DNA of 64,000 nucleotides. Source: an uncultured Sinobacteraceae bacterium (lineage in GTDB: Bacteria; Pseudomonadota; Gammaproteobacteria; Steroidobacterales; Steroidobacteraceae). Positions within the stretch are counted from its first letter, which is position 1. The number at the start of each line of letters is the position of its first letter. Of this stretch, positions 17,402-26,399 are shown one piece after another. A program made the translations under genes and the position numbers. The notes beneath the pieces were generated by a model. It had not been told where the DNA came from. It saw only the letters and a program-made list of their open reading frames with translations, and did not search any database. The stretch is taken from positions 1-64,000 of the forward strand of contig CALEKY010000098.1 of assembly GCA_937902995.1 (NCBI GenBank). Direction: 5' to 3'.

Positions 17402-18856
17402 ATGGCTCACTTCGATACCAAGTCCGCCAAACGTCCCGATCCCGATCAGGTTCTCGTCGATATCGCCGAGTACGCGCTCGCCTATGAAATCGATAGCGAG
17501 CTTGCGTATGAGACGGCGTACTACTGCTTGATGGATACGCTCGCGTGCGGGTTTCAGGCTTTGAAACATCCCGCATGCACGAAGCTGCTGGGTCCTGTCG
17601 TGCCAGGAGCTACGATGCCCGGCGGTGCGCGAGTGCCTGGCACTTCGTATGAGCTCGACCCGGTGCAAGCGGCGTTCAACATCGGGACGATGGTCCGCTG
17701 GCTCGACTTCAACGACACGTGGTTGGCGGCAGAATGGGGACACCCCTCCGACAACCTGGGCGCGATTCTTTCCGTCGCCGATTACCTTTCCCGCAAGAAC
17801 GTCGCGCAGGGCAAGAAGCCGTTGATCGTCCGCGACGTGCTGACGGCCATGATCAAGGCGCACGAGATTCAGGGGGTGACTGCTCTCGAGAACAGCTTCA
17901 ATCGGGTTGGCCTGGACCATGTGCTTCTCGTCAGAATTGCATCCACGGCAGTTGCAGCCGCGATGCTCGGAGGCACGCGCGAGCAAGTGATCAACGCAGT
18001 GTCCAATGCCTGGGTCGACGGCGGGGCATTACGTGTCTACCGTCACGCGCCGAACACCGGTTCGCGAAAGAGCTGGGCAGCCGGCGATGCGACGAGCCGC
18101 GCCGTGCGTCTCGCCTTGATCGCGCTGACCGGCGAGATGGGCTATCCGTCTGCGCTCACGGCCAAGACGTGGGGCTTCCAGGACGTGCTGTTCGAAGGCA
18201 AGCCGCTGTCATTCCCCCGGAAGTTCGGCAGCTATGTGATGGAGAACATCCTGTTCAAGATTGCTTTTCCTGCCGAGTTCCACGCGCAAACCGCGGTCGA
18301 AGCCGCGTTCGTTCTGCACCCGAAAGTCAAGGATCGACTCGACCAGATCGATCGGATCGTCATCGAGACGCAGGAACCCGCCGTGCGAATCATCGACAAG
18401 ACCGGACCGCTCGCCAATCCGGCCGACCGCGACCATTGCCTGCAGTATATGGTCGCAATCCCATTGATCTTCGGCCGCCTCGTCGCCGAAGATTACGAGG
18501 ACGCGGTGGCGAGCGACGAGCGCATCGACCGGCTGCGCAACAAAATGATCGTGCGCGAGAACACGAAATTCACCGAAGACTATTACGCACCCGACAAGCG
18601 TTACATCCCGAACGCCGTGCAGGTGTTCTTCACGGACGGTTCGGCGACCGAACGCGTCGTCGTCGAGTATCCGCTCGGTCATCGCAAGCGTCGTGCCGAG
18701 GGCATGCCCGTGCTCGTCAAAAAGTTCGAGACCGCTGTCGCGGCGCATTTCGCTCCGAAACAGAGCGAATCGATCAAGGCCATGTTCGCCGATCGATCGC
18801 GATTGGAGCAGATGCCGGTCAACGAATTCGTTTCAGGTCTCGTCAAGAACAGTTGA
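17402..18856 (+). CDS. prpD: 2-methylcitrate dehydratase, MmgE/PrpD family
   Basis: PrpD dehydrates 2-methylcitrate to 2-methylaconitate in propionate breakdown. The 484-residue length equals the enteric PrpD, and the N-terminal pattern (DIAEYALAYEIDSELAYETAYYCLMDTLACGFQAL, then WLDFNDTWLAAEWGHPSDNLGAIL) matches PrpD proper over the shorter MmgE-like members. The rest (HEIQGV, RAVRLALIALTGEMGYPSALT) agrees. Unusually, prpB and prpC are not beside it; a class III cyclase gene follows within 13 bases, suggesting joint transcription. Confidence 0.9.
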   Translation: MAHFDTKSAKRPDPDQVLVDIAEYALAYEIDSELAYETAYYCLMDTLACGFQALKHPACTKLLGPVVPGATMPGGARVPGTSYELDPVQAAFNIGTMVRWLDFNDTWLAAEWGHPSDNLGAILSVADYLSRKNVAQGKKPLIVRDVLTAMIKAHEIQGVTALENSFNRVGLDHVLLVRIASTAVAAAMLGGTREQVINAVSNAWVDGGALRVYRHAPNTGSRKSWAAGDATSRAVRLALIALTGEMGYPSALTAKTWGFQDVLFEGKPLSFPRKFGSYVMENILFKIAFPAEFHAQTAVEAAFVLHPKVKDRLDQIDRIVIETQEPAVRIIDKTGPLANPADRDHCLQYMVAIPLIFGRLVAEDYEDAVASDERIDRLRNKMIVRENTKFTEDYYAPDKRYIPNAVQVFFTDGSATERVVVEYPLGHRKRRAEGMPVLVKKFETAVAAHFAPKQSESIKAMFADRSRLEQMPVNEFVSGLVKNS

Positions 18857-18869
18857 GGGGCGCGAGCAA

Positions 18870-20021
18870 GTGTCGATAGCGTTCAAGGCGTTGTTCGTCG
18901 GCGATCGGTCCGAAACGTATTCGCTGTTGAAGCGGTTGCTCAAGGGCACGGAGATTGCGATCGACGATGTCGTGGGTCATGCCGATGTGCTCGCTGCGGT
19001 CGCGCGAAGCACTCCCGACATCATCGTTCTGGGATTCGAAAACGCCATCGCCGAGGCGACGCAGTGTTGCCGCATGCTCAAGGAGCACGCATCGACCATG
19101 CTCTTGCCGGTTCTCGTGCTCGCGCGCTCGACGCGTCATCGGATGGCGGCATTCGAAGCCGGTGCGGATGACCTGCTCACGACTCAAGTCAAGCGCGAGG
19201 AGTTCCTGGTCCGTGCGCGTGCCTTGATGAGAGTGAGCGCTGCGCGCCGTCGGCTCGCGGCGGAGCAGGTGGCCGCGGAAGTCAGACAGCGCGAACAGAT
19301 CCGGGCGGCGTTCCGCCGCTACATTTCTCCGAACATTGCCGATCGAATTCTCGCGACCCCCGATTTGCGCGACTCCGTACTGTCCGGCTCGAACATCCGA
19401 ACCGAAGCGGCCGTGCTGTTCGCCGACATGCGCGGTTTCACGGGCATTTCGGAGCGGCTACCGCCTGCGGAAGTCGTCGAGCTGCTGAACGAGTTCTTCT
19501 CCTGTCTCACGGCGATCACGTTCGAATACGACGGCACCGTCTTCAGTATGGCGGGCGACAGCTTGATGGTGGGCTTCGGCGTTCCGGTGCAGCAGTCCGA
19601 CGGGACACAGCGTGCGGTGTTGTCCGCGCGTCGGATGCTCGAGGAGTTCCAGGTGCTCGCGAACAAGTGGAAGGCCAAGCACGGAATCGAGACCGGGCTC
19701 GGCATCGGTATCAATGTCGGCGAAGTGGTGGCGGGCAACGTCGGTTCGCCGGCCTACATGAATTACACGATCATCGGCGATACGGTGAACGTCGCCTCGC
19801 GTCTCGGGCAGCGCGCACGAGCCGGCGAAATGTTGTTCTCGGAAGCCGTGAAGAGGGCACTCGATGCGAGCGGCTTCGATCTTGCGGCGCTCGCTTTGCC
19901 GCCGCTCGTTCTGCGCGGCCGCTCGAATCCCATCGACATCTTCTGTGTGCCGACTGAGACCCGACTCGATCTGCGGCCGGTGGATGTAGGCGCAGGAGCA
20001 ATGGCGCTTAGCGCACAATGA
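18870..20021 (+). CDS. Adenylate cyclase (class III) with a degenerate receiver domain
   Basis: From the GTG at 18870 the product is 383 residues. Residues 5-120 have a receiver-like fold pattern but not its chemistry: the acceptor position in PDIIVLGFEN is Gly55, the acidic pair near the start is replaced by GDR, and the conserved C-terminal Lys is absent (DDLLTTQVK). A short linker helix leads to the cyclase domain with metal ligands Asp186 (VLFADMRGFT) and Asp230 (MAGDSLMVGFG) and the transition-state residues Asn307 and Arg311 (GDTVNVASRL). It should therefore make cAMP, with control by something other than phosphorylation of this domain. It is 13 bases after prpD. An open frame runs back into prpD, but no family similarity supports a longer start. 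Confidence 0.88.
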   Translation: MSIAFKALFVGDRSETYSLLKRLLKGTEIAIDDVVGHADVLAAVARSTPDIIVLGFENAIAEATQCCRMLKEHASTMLLPVLVLARSTRHRMAAFEAGADDLLTTQVKREEFLVRARALMRVSAARRRLAAEQVAAEVRQREQIRAAFRRYISPNIADRILATPDLRDSVLSGSNIRTEAAVLFADMRGFTGISERLPPAEVVELLNEFFSCLTAITFEYDGTVFSMAGDSLMVGFGVPVQQSDGTQRAVLSARRMLEEFQVLANKWKAKHGIETGLGIGINVGEVVAGNVGSPAYMNYTIIGDTVNVASRLGQRARAGEMLFSEAVKRALDASGFDLAALALPPLVLRGRSNPIDIFCVPTETRLDLRPVDVGAGAMALSAQ

Positions 20022-20066
20022 ATGGAGCGCGCGGTCGCCGGCGACTCCAGCGCCGTTCTCTGGAAC

Positions 20067-20741
20067 CTAGTACCGCGCCTCGAATCCGAAGCCCATGAAG
20101 TTGACGCCGCCCTTGTCGTCGGCGAACAAGCCGAACACGCTCGAGCGGTGCCAGACCATGTAGCCGACGTAGACTTCCTTGATGCCGCCGTCGAAGAGCG
20201 GAGCGAAGAGGTCGAACTGACGTAGCGGCACATCGATCGTCCATTCGACGTAGTTCATGAGCTTTTCGGATTCGACGCCCTTCTTGGCGAAATCGCGTTG
20301 CTCGCTCATGGGGATGCGCGAGACGTAACTGAGCCCCTCGCCGAGGCCGAGCCGAACGTTCAAGCGTGTGAGCGGTATTCGCCACGTGTAATGCGCTTTG
20401 ATGTAGGCCGTGACACCCCAACCGTCGGGTTGACGACCGCGCTCGTCGAGATACTGCACGCCCAGGTTTGCCGTCATCTCGATCGGCAATGTGAACAGCG
20501 TATCGCTGAAGCGCCGTCCCCAATCGATCGAAACGGCATAGTTGGATTCCGGCGAAGGCTGGTAATCTCCGAAAACCACTGTCGCCAGATCGGTCTCGGA
20601 CGATTTCACCCAGTGCACGCGGAAATTGTTCCTGCCTTCGTCTGCATCCTGAGCGTGACTGCCGATCGCAGGAAACAGGAGCGCAGCAAGCAGGAAGCTC
20701 TGCGGAAAGACTTGGATGCGATGTATGGACGGGAAAGACAT
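20067..20741 (-). CDS. Outer-membrane beta-barrel protein of unknown function
   Basis: The 224-residue product has a signal peptide (to about GSHAQ at residue 31) and alternating beta strands (YAVSIDWGRRF, MTANLGVQYL, VTAYIKAHYTWRI, LNVRLGLGEGLSYVSRI), ending in an aromatic residue after NFMGFGFEARY, as outer-membrane barrels do. A WHRSS motif (His198, Ser200) before the last strands recalls the His-x-Ser pair of PagL-type lipid A deacylases, but no glutamate is present at the PagL spacing, so that activity is only a possibility. It converges on the cyclase gene. Confidence 0.65.
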   Translation of the reverse strand: MSFPSIHRIQVFPQSFLLAALLFPAIGSHAQDADEGRNNFRVHWVKSSETDLATVVFGDYQPSPESNYAVSIDWGRRFSDTLFTLPIEMTANLGVQYLDERGRQPDGWGVTAYIKAHYTWRIPLTRLNVRLGLGEGLSYVSRIPMSEQRDFAKKGVESEKLMNYVEWTIDVPLRQFDLFAPLFDGGIKEVYVGYMVWHRSSVFGLFADDKGGVNFMGFGFEARY

Positions 20742-20911
20742 CGGCGAAGAACCTTCGGCTGACGGTGCGGCGGAATCGGTGCGAGCGGAAGGACCACGCG
20801 ACCATACTCCGATGGGGTTGCCGGCTCACTACGGTGATGGATGAAGCGGACAGCAGGTGACGAGTTAAACGCGCGAACCGGCAATGCGATCGTCGGGACG
20901 CGTCAAGAAAA

Positions 20912-21256
20912 GTGCAAGTGGAACAGCCGATTCACTGCGGCGTTACGAACAATTGCTCAATCGAGCGCGAACCCGTGAGTTGTCAACAGTCCTTTCAATG
21001 CCGGCCGCGCTGCGGCGCCTGTTGTATCGCGCCGTCGATTAGCAGTCCGATACCTGGAATGCCAAACGGTAAGCCCGCGGGCGTACGCTGCATTCACCTC
21101 ACGGACGATTTACGGTGTGCTTTGTTCGGGAAGCCGGAGCGTCCCAAGGTGTGCGGGAGTCTCCAACCGATGCCGGAGATGTGCGGCGACAACGCGGCGG
21201 AGGCGATGGAAATCTTGACGAGGCTCGAAGCACAAACACACCCCGACGGTGTCTGA
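20912..21256 (+). CDS. YkgJ family cysteine cluster protein
   Basis: The 114-residue protein has the YkgJ pattern CRPRCGACC, RCIHLTDDLRCALFGKPERPKVC and EMCGDNAAEAMEIL, a set of Cys residues expected to bind a metal, probably zinc. Function is unknown. The GTG at 20912 gives about 25 residues ahead of the conserved part; no better start with a clear ribosome site is visible, so the true N-terminus is uncertain. The gene stands alone. Confidence 0.82.
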   Translation: MQVEQPIHCGVTNNCSIEREPVSCQQSFQCRPRCGACCIAPSISSPIPGMPNGKPAGVRCIHLTDDLRCALFGKPERPKVCGSLQPMPEMCGDNAAEAMEILTRLEAQTHPDGV

Positions 21257-21363
21257 ACAGCCCTGCCGCAAAGAAACGTTCAGCTTGTACGTTCTTTGAC
21301 TTCGCCAGAGTAACCTCCCGGCACTCGCGCGCAGACGCGAGCGACATGGAAAGGGGGGAAGTT

Positions 21364-22401
21364 ATGGCGCGCCGCATCGCTGGCTCTCACGCCTTGGCTA
21401 CGGCAATCGCGAGCACCTTGCTGGTCCTCTCAGCCGGCGAGCTTCATGCCCAAGACGCTGCTGGCAGCAAATGGCAACCGCCGCGAACGTCTGATGACAC
21501 ACCCGATTTGCAAGGCGTGTGGACGAACGCGACTTTGACGCGGTTGGAGCGGCCCGATCAGTTCGGTGATCGTTTGGTTCTCACCGACGAAGAAGCGTTC
21601 GCGATCGAGAATGCCGAGGCTCAGTACGTCCAGAACGCGAGAAAGCCGTCCGACCTGAGCAAAGAGCAGCCGAGATGCACCGCCGCGTTCGAGTTCGGCT
21701 GCGGCTACAACAATTTCTGGATCGACCGCGGCTCCAAGGTGGTCGAGATCAATGGCCAGAAGCGCAGCTCGCTCTTGATCGACCCGCCGAACGGCAAGCT
21801 GCCTCCGCTCACCGATCATCGCCGCCAGGAACTGGCGAAGCTACGCGCCAGCCGCGGCCGCTACGACGGTCCTGAGACGCTGACGCTAGCCGAGCGCTGT
21901 TTGTTGGCGTTCGGTTCGAGCTCCGGACCGCCCATGCTGCCGGTGCTGTACAACAACCACTATCAGATCGTGCAGACGCAAGACGCCGTCCTGATCCATG
22001 TCGAAATGGTTCACGACGCGCGCATCGTCCGTATGGGCGGCAGCCACAACAATCCTGCGATCAAGAAATGGATGGGCGATTCGATCGGCCGCTGGGAGGG
22101 CGATACGCTCGTCGTCGAAACGACGAATTTCAACGAGCAGCAAAGCTTCCGCGGCTCGACGCCGCAGATGAGAGTCACCGAGCGCTTCACGCGAATCGGG
22201 CCGGACACGATGCTGTATCGGTTCACGGTCGACGATCCGGCGGCATTCACGCGCTCGTTTACCGGCGAAATGCCGTTCTATCTGACGAACGAGCCGATCT
22301 ACGAATACGCCTGTCACGAAGGCAACTACGCGCTGCCGGGGATTCTTGCGGGAGGCCGCGTGAATGACCGGCCGCCCGACGACGACGACCCAGGCGAGTG
22401 A
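21364..22401 (+). CDS. Secreted protein of unknown function (GxWxNxTxT type)
   Basis: From ATG 21364 (GGAAAGGGGGGAAG upstream) the product is 345 residues with a signal peptide ending at about ELHAQD. The body has the pattern TPDLQGVWTNATLT, ERCLLAFGSSSGPPM, YNNHYQIVQTQDAVLIHVEM, HDARIVRMGG and GRWEGDTLVVETTNF, which I know from many uncharacterised secreted proteins of Proteobacteria and Acidobacteria. Six cysteines could form disulfides. It ends in an acidic tail (DRPPDDDDPGE). No neighbour suggests a role. Confidence 0.75.
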   Translation: MARRIAGSHALATAIASTLLVLSAGELHAQDAAGSKWQPPRTSDDTPDLQGVWTNATLTRLERPDQFGDRLVLTDEEAFAIENAEAQYVQNARKPSDLSKEQPRCTAAFEFGCGYNNFWIDRGSKVVEINGQKRSSLLIDPPNGKLPPLTDHRRQELAKLRASRGRYDGPETLTLAERCLLAFGSSSGPPMLPVLYNNHYQIVQTQDAVLIHVEMVHDARIVRMGGSHNNPAIKKWMGDSIGRWEGDTLVVETTNFNEQQSFRGSTPQMRVTERFTRIGPDTMLYRFTVDDPAAFTRSFTGEMPFYLTNEPIYEYACHEGNYALPGILAGGRVNDRPPDDDDPGE

Positions 22402-22519
22402 TCGTCCGGGTCGATTCGTCGAAAACGCGCCGGCCTGGTTGAGCAAATCGCTCGCTCAATCATTGCAGCGAAATCTGGCATAGTGCGCGGCTCGTTCAAC
22501 CGACCCGCGCAGAAGACTG

Positions 22520-24859
22520 ATGCTGCCTTCGATTGAGTCCCGTATTGCGACCGAGCTCTCGGTCAATCCCAAACAAGTTGCCGCCGCCGTGGCGCTCCTG
22601 GATGAAGGCGCGACGGTGCCGTTCATCGCTCGCTATCGTAAGGAAGCGACCGGCGGCTTGGACGATGCTCAGTTGCGCACGTTGAGCGAGCGGCTGGTTT
22701 ACTTGCGAGAGCTCGAAGAACGGCGCGCGGCGATTCTCAAGAGCATTGCCGAGCAGAACAAATTGACGCCGGAGCTGCAGGCCGCCATCGAGGCTGCAGA
22801 GAGCAAACAGCGTCTCGAAGACCTTTACTTGCCTTACAAGCCGAAACGGCGCACCAAAGCGCAAATCGCGCGCGAGGCCGGGCTAGAGGCGTTGGCCCGA
22901 TCGCTCCTAGAGCATCCCGAGCTCGATCCGCAAACCGAAGCGGCGAAGTACTTGAAGCCGCCGTTCAAGACGGAGCAGGGCGACAATCCTGGCGTTCCCG
23001 ACGTCAAAGCGGCGCTGGACGGCGCCCGGCAGATTCTGATGGAAACCTTCGCCGAAGATGCCGAGCTCCTCGGCGCTCTGCGTGCGCATTTGGAGGCGCA
23101 CGGCATCGTGGTGTCGTCGGTGGTCGAGGGCAAGGAGGAGGCCGGGGCGAAGTTTCGCGACTACTTCGCCTATCAGGAACCGATTGCCAAGGTTCCGTCG
23201 CATCGCGCGCTCGCGCTATTTCGCGGACGTGCCGAGGAAGTTCTGCGTCTTGCTTTGAAGCTGCCGGAAGAGCTCGCCGAGGCCGACAAGACGTCGGTGC
23301 CGGCAAATTCGTGCGAGCTCAAGATCGCTGCGAGGTTCGGAATCGCCGATCAGGGACGTCCGGCGGATGCGTGGTTGCGCGAGACCGTGCGTTGGACTTG
23401 GCAGGTGAAACTCGCCTGGCAGCTGGAATCCGATCTATTCGGTGCGCTGCGCGAGCGCGCGGAAGAAGAGGCGATCCGGGTGTTCGGCTCGAATCTGCAC
23501 GACTTGCTGCTTGCCGCACCGGCAGGTGCGCGCGTAACGATGGGTCTCGATCCGGGCATTCGCACTGGCGTCAAAGTCGCCGTCGTGGATCGCACGGGCA
23601 AAGTCGTCGACACCACGACGGTGTATCCCTTCCCGCCGAAGAGCGACCTCGAAGGCACGCTGTACTCGCTTGCCAAGCTCGCGGAGAAACACAAGGTCGA
23701 GCTGATCGCCATCGGCAACGGCACGGCATCGCGCGAGACGGACCGACTCGTGGCCGAGCTGATCAAGCGTCATCCGCAGCTCAAGCTCACGAAGATCGTC
23801 GTATCCGAGGCCGGCGCGTCGGTGTATTCGGCTTCGGAAATTGCATCGCGCGAGCTGCCGGATCTGGACGTGAGCCTGCGCGGAGCCGTCTCGATCGCGC
23901 GCCGTCTGCAGGATCCGCTCGCCGAGCTCGTTAAAATCGATCCCAAGTCGATCGGTGTCGGACAGTACCAACACGACGTCAGTCAAACGAAGCTGGCCAG
24001 GGCGCTCGATGCCGTCGTCGAGGATTGCGTGAACGCCGTCGGTGTCGATGTGAACACGGCTTCGCCCGCGCTGCTTGCCCGCGTCTCAGGCTTGAGCGCG
24101 ACACTCGCCGAAAACATCGTGAGTCATCGCAACCAGCACGGCGCGTTCCCGAATCGCGAAGCATTGAAGAAGGTGCCGCGACTCGGACCGAAGACGTTCG
24201 AACAGGCAGCCGGCTTCTTGCGCATCGTGGGGGGCGACAATCCGCTCGATCGGTCGGCCGTGCATCCGGAAGCGTATCCGGTCGTGCAGCGGATTCTTCA
24301 GGATCTGGGCAAGCCCATCACCGACCTGATCGGCGACACTGGGGTGTTACGCAAGCTCGATCCGGCGAAATACACGGACGAACAATTCGGTTTGCCGACG
24401 GTGCGCGACATCCTGCGCGAGCTCGAAAAGCCGGGCCGCGACCCACGACCGGAGTTCAAGACTGCCGCCTTCAAGGAGGGCGTCGAAAACCTCGAAGATC
24501 TGCAGCCGGGCATGCTGCTCGAAGGCGTCGTTACGAATGTCACGAACTTCGGTGCCTTCGTCGATATCGGCGTCCATCAGGATGGGCTCGTGCACATCTC
24601 GATGATGTCGCACAAGTTCATCAATCATCCGCGCGAGGTCGTGAAAGCGGGCGATGTCGTCAAGGTGAAGGTGCTCGAAGTCGATGTGCCGCGTAAGCGC
24701 ATCGCGCTTTCGATGAAGCTCGATGCGGCACCGGAGCGGGCCGTCGGCGGGACAAAGCCTGCCGATCGGCAGTCTGCGAAGCCGCGGCGGCGCGAGCAAC
24801 CGGAGGCAGTGGGTAGCGGCTTGATGGCCGAAGCCTTTGCGAGAGCGCTGAAAAAGTAG
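22520..24859 (+). CDS. tex: RNA-binding transcription accessory protein Tex
   Basis: Tex binds nucleic acids and is linked to transcription and stress tolerance. The 779-residue protein has the family order: N-terminal helical region (YRKEATGGLDDAQLRTL), the YqgF/RNase H-like domain (RVTMGLDPGIRTGVKVAVVD), helix-hairpin-helix repeats (VGVDVNTASPALLARVSGL, NREALKKVPRLGPKTFEQAAGFLRI) and a C-terminal S1 domain (GMLLEGVVTNVTNFGAFVDIGVHQDGLVHIS), followed by a basic tail. It converges on the PqqD-like gene with four bases between. Confidence 0.97.
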   Translation: MLPSIESRIATELSVNPKQVAAAVALLDEGATVPFIARYRKEATGGLDDAQLRTLSERLVYLRELEERRAAILKSIAEQNKLTPELQAAIEAAESKQRLEDLYLPYKPKRRTKAQIAREAGLEALARSLLEHPELDPQTEAAKYLKPPFKTEQGDNPGVPDVKAALDGARQILMETFAEDAELLGALRAHLEAHGIVVSSVVEGKEEAGAKFRDYFAYQEPIAKVPSHRALALFRGRAEEVLRLALKLPEELAEADKTSVPANSCELKIAARFGIADQGRPADAWLRETVRWTWQVKLAWQLESDLFGALRERAEEEAIRVFGSNLHDLLLAAPAGARVTMGLDPGIRTGVKVAVVDRTGKVVDTTTVYPFPPKSDLEGTLYSLAKLAEKHKVELIAIGNGTASRETDRLVAELIKRHPQLKLTKIVVSEAGASVYSASEIASRELPDLDVSLRGAVSIARRLQDPLAELVKIDPKSIGVGQYQHDVSQTKLARALDAVVEDCVNAVGVDVNTASPALLARVSGLSATLAENIVSHRNQHGAFPNREALKKVPRLGPKTFEQAAGFLRIVGGDNPLDRSAVHPEAYPVVQRILQDLGKPITDLIGDTGVLRKLDPAKYTDEQFGLPTVRDILRELEKPGRDPRPEFKTAAFKEGVENLEDLQPGMLLEGVVTNVTNFGAFVDIGVHQDGLVHISMMSHKFINHPREVVKAGDVVKVKVLEVDVPRKRIALSMKLDAAPERAVGGTKPADRQSAKPRRREQPEAVGSGLMAEAFARALKK

Positions 24860-24863
24860 CTGC

Positions 24864-25130
24864 TCAGGTATCGGGCGAGATCTGAATCAAGTCTTCCTGC
24901 ATCAGTTTCGTGAGCGAGTCTCGGATGTCGCTGACCGCGATGCGCTCCTGGTCCTGTGCGAGGCGGCGGCAAAGCGTCTCGACGGTCTGCGGCGTCGCAA
25001 GCAGATCCCAGATGTAGCCTGTCGCAGGATTCTCGGAGCACAGCGTGCGTAGCGCAGCTTGCTTGGCAGCCATGGCGCCGAGCAGCTCATGGTTCTGCAC
25101 GTAGGAGGCGGTGGGCTGAATCTCTCTCAT
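24864..25130 (-). CDS. PqqD-like small protein (peptide-recognition fold)
   Basis: From ATG 25130 (GGAGG upstream) the product is 88 residues. The pattern ATGYIWDLLATPQTVETLCRRLAQ...DIRDSLTKLMQEDLIQI matches the winged-helix PqqD superfamily, whose members bind leader peptides of modified peptides or act as simple adaptors. No radical SAM enzyme, precursor peptide or cyclase is nearby, so it is an orphan. It lies 62 bases downstream of the PBP7 gene on the same strand and may share its transcript. Confidence 0.6.
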   Translation of the reverse strand: MREIQPTASYVQNHELLGAMAAKQAALRTLCSENPATGYIWDLLATPQTVETLCRRLAQDQERIAVSDIRDSLTKLMQEDLIQISPDT

Positions 25131-25192
25131 TGGGGCACCTCCGTTTGCGGCGGATGTGCCTGAAACCGCTGGGGCGGGATTCGAGTTCCTGA

Positions 25193-26164
25193 TCAGGGGC
25201 TGGCGTGCCGAGCGCGCGCGCCCGATTGCCCCTGCGCGTAATGTTGCGACTCTTGGGTCGACGCCATCCATTTGCGTACGCGCCTAGCGTCGGCTACGCG
25301 GGTGAGCTTGCCGAACGAGTTCATCAAGACCATGACGATCGGACGGTCGTCGATGATCGCCTTCATCACGAGACATTGCCCCGCGGCGTTCGTGAATCCG
25401 GTTTTCTGCACGAGGATGTCCCAGTCGGGTTTGCCGACGAGCTGGTTCGTATTGCGGTATTCGAGCACTTGCTTGCCGACGATGACGGTTTCCTCCGGAT
25501 CGGTGGAGTACTCGCGAATCAGCGGATGCCGGGCGGCTGCATTCACCAGCTTGACCAGATCGCGGGGACTCGAGACGTTGCCGCTCGACAGACCCGTCGC
25601 ATCCACGAACCGGGCGGATTTCATGCCGAGCGCTTTCGCTTTTGCATTCATCGCCTGCAGCAGCGAAGGCAGACCGCCGGGATAGTTGCGACCGACCGCA
25701 TTGGCTGCCCGATTCTCCGAAGACATGAGCGATAGACGCAGCAACTCGCCGCGGGTCAGCGAAGCGCCGACGGCAAGGCGCGACCGTCCGCCGGGATCGA
25801 TCATTCGGTCGTCTTGCGTAATCTTCAGCACCTCATCGAGCGGCTGGCCGGCTTCGAGCACGACCAACGCCGCCATGAGCTTCGTGATCGAAGCGATCGG
25901 TACGGCGGTGTCGGCATCTTTCTCGAGCAGGACTTCCGAGCTTCGCTCGTCGACGACGACGTAAGCGGCCGAGCGCACGTCAGCCCGAGGGGCCGAAGGC
26001 TTGGAGGCGGCGGCGTGCTGTGCGGGCGGTTGCTTGGGCTCTGCAGTGGGCGACGCCAATACGCAGCAGGACACCGAGAGCAGTAACAGCAAGGCTTGTA
26101 GTTGTTGAACGAAGGGCACCGTGTTCCCCAGCACGAAGCTGCGCTGCAGTGTAGCAAAGCACAT
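25193..26164 (-). CDS. pbpG: D-alanyl-D-alanine endopeptidase (PBP7/PbpG)
   Basis: This S11-family enzyme cuts DD-crosslinks in peptidoglycan. All three active-site motifs are present: SITK (Ser92, Lys95), SEN (149-151) and KTG (254-256). The order and flanking text (LMSSENRAANAVGRNYPGG, AMNAKAKALGMKSARFVDATGLS, QKTGFTNAAGQCLVMKA) follow E. coli PBP7 closely. A hydrophobic segment at residues 20-36 is the signal. The 323-residue form starts at ATG 26164; a GTG 10 codons later is an alternative. Confidence 0.95.
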   Translation of the reverse strand: MCFATLQRSFVLGNTVPFVQQLQALLLLLSVSCCVLASPTAEPKQPPAQHAAASKPSAPRADVRSAAYVVVDERSSEVLLEKDADTAVPIASITKLMAALVVLEAGQPLDEVLKITQDDRMIDPGGRSRLAVGASLTRGELLRLSLMSSENRAANAVGRNYPGGLPSLLQAMNAKAKALGMKSARFVDATGLSSGNVSSPRDLVKLVNAAARHPLIREYSTDPEETVIVGKQVLEYRNTNQLVGKPDWDILVQKTGFTNAAGQCLVMKAIIDDRPIVMVLMNSFGKLTRVADARRVRKWMASTQESQHYAQGQSGARARHASP

Positions 26165-26399
26165 GGATCAATCGTGCACTGTGACCTCGCTTCGATTTCG
26201 CTGGGCGCAAGCAACGGTCTGATGCCGATTGCAGGCGATCGCCATGAATGCGATGCGGCAAAGAATTCAAAAGCGCAGGCGCAGGGGGTGATTTCTTGGA
26301 TAAGAATCGACTCGAGCCGCATCCAAGCTGTCGGCGTAAGATCCGAGAGAGCTCGTATCCGCCATTCGCACTCAATCCGAATTCGAAGGAGTGACCACC

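Noticed and set aside
24864..26164. A modified-peptide (RiPP) cluster around the PqqD-like gene
   Set aside because: No precursor peptide, radical SAM enzyme, protease of the B type or transporter is present nearby; the flanking genes are tex and pbpG.
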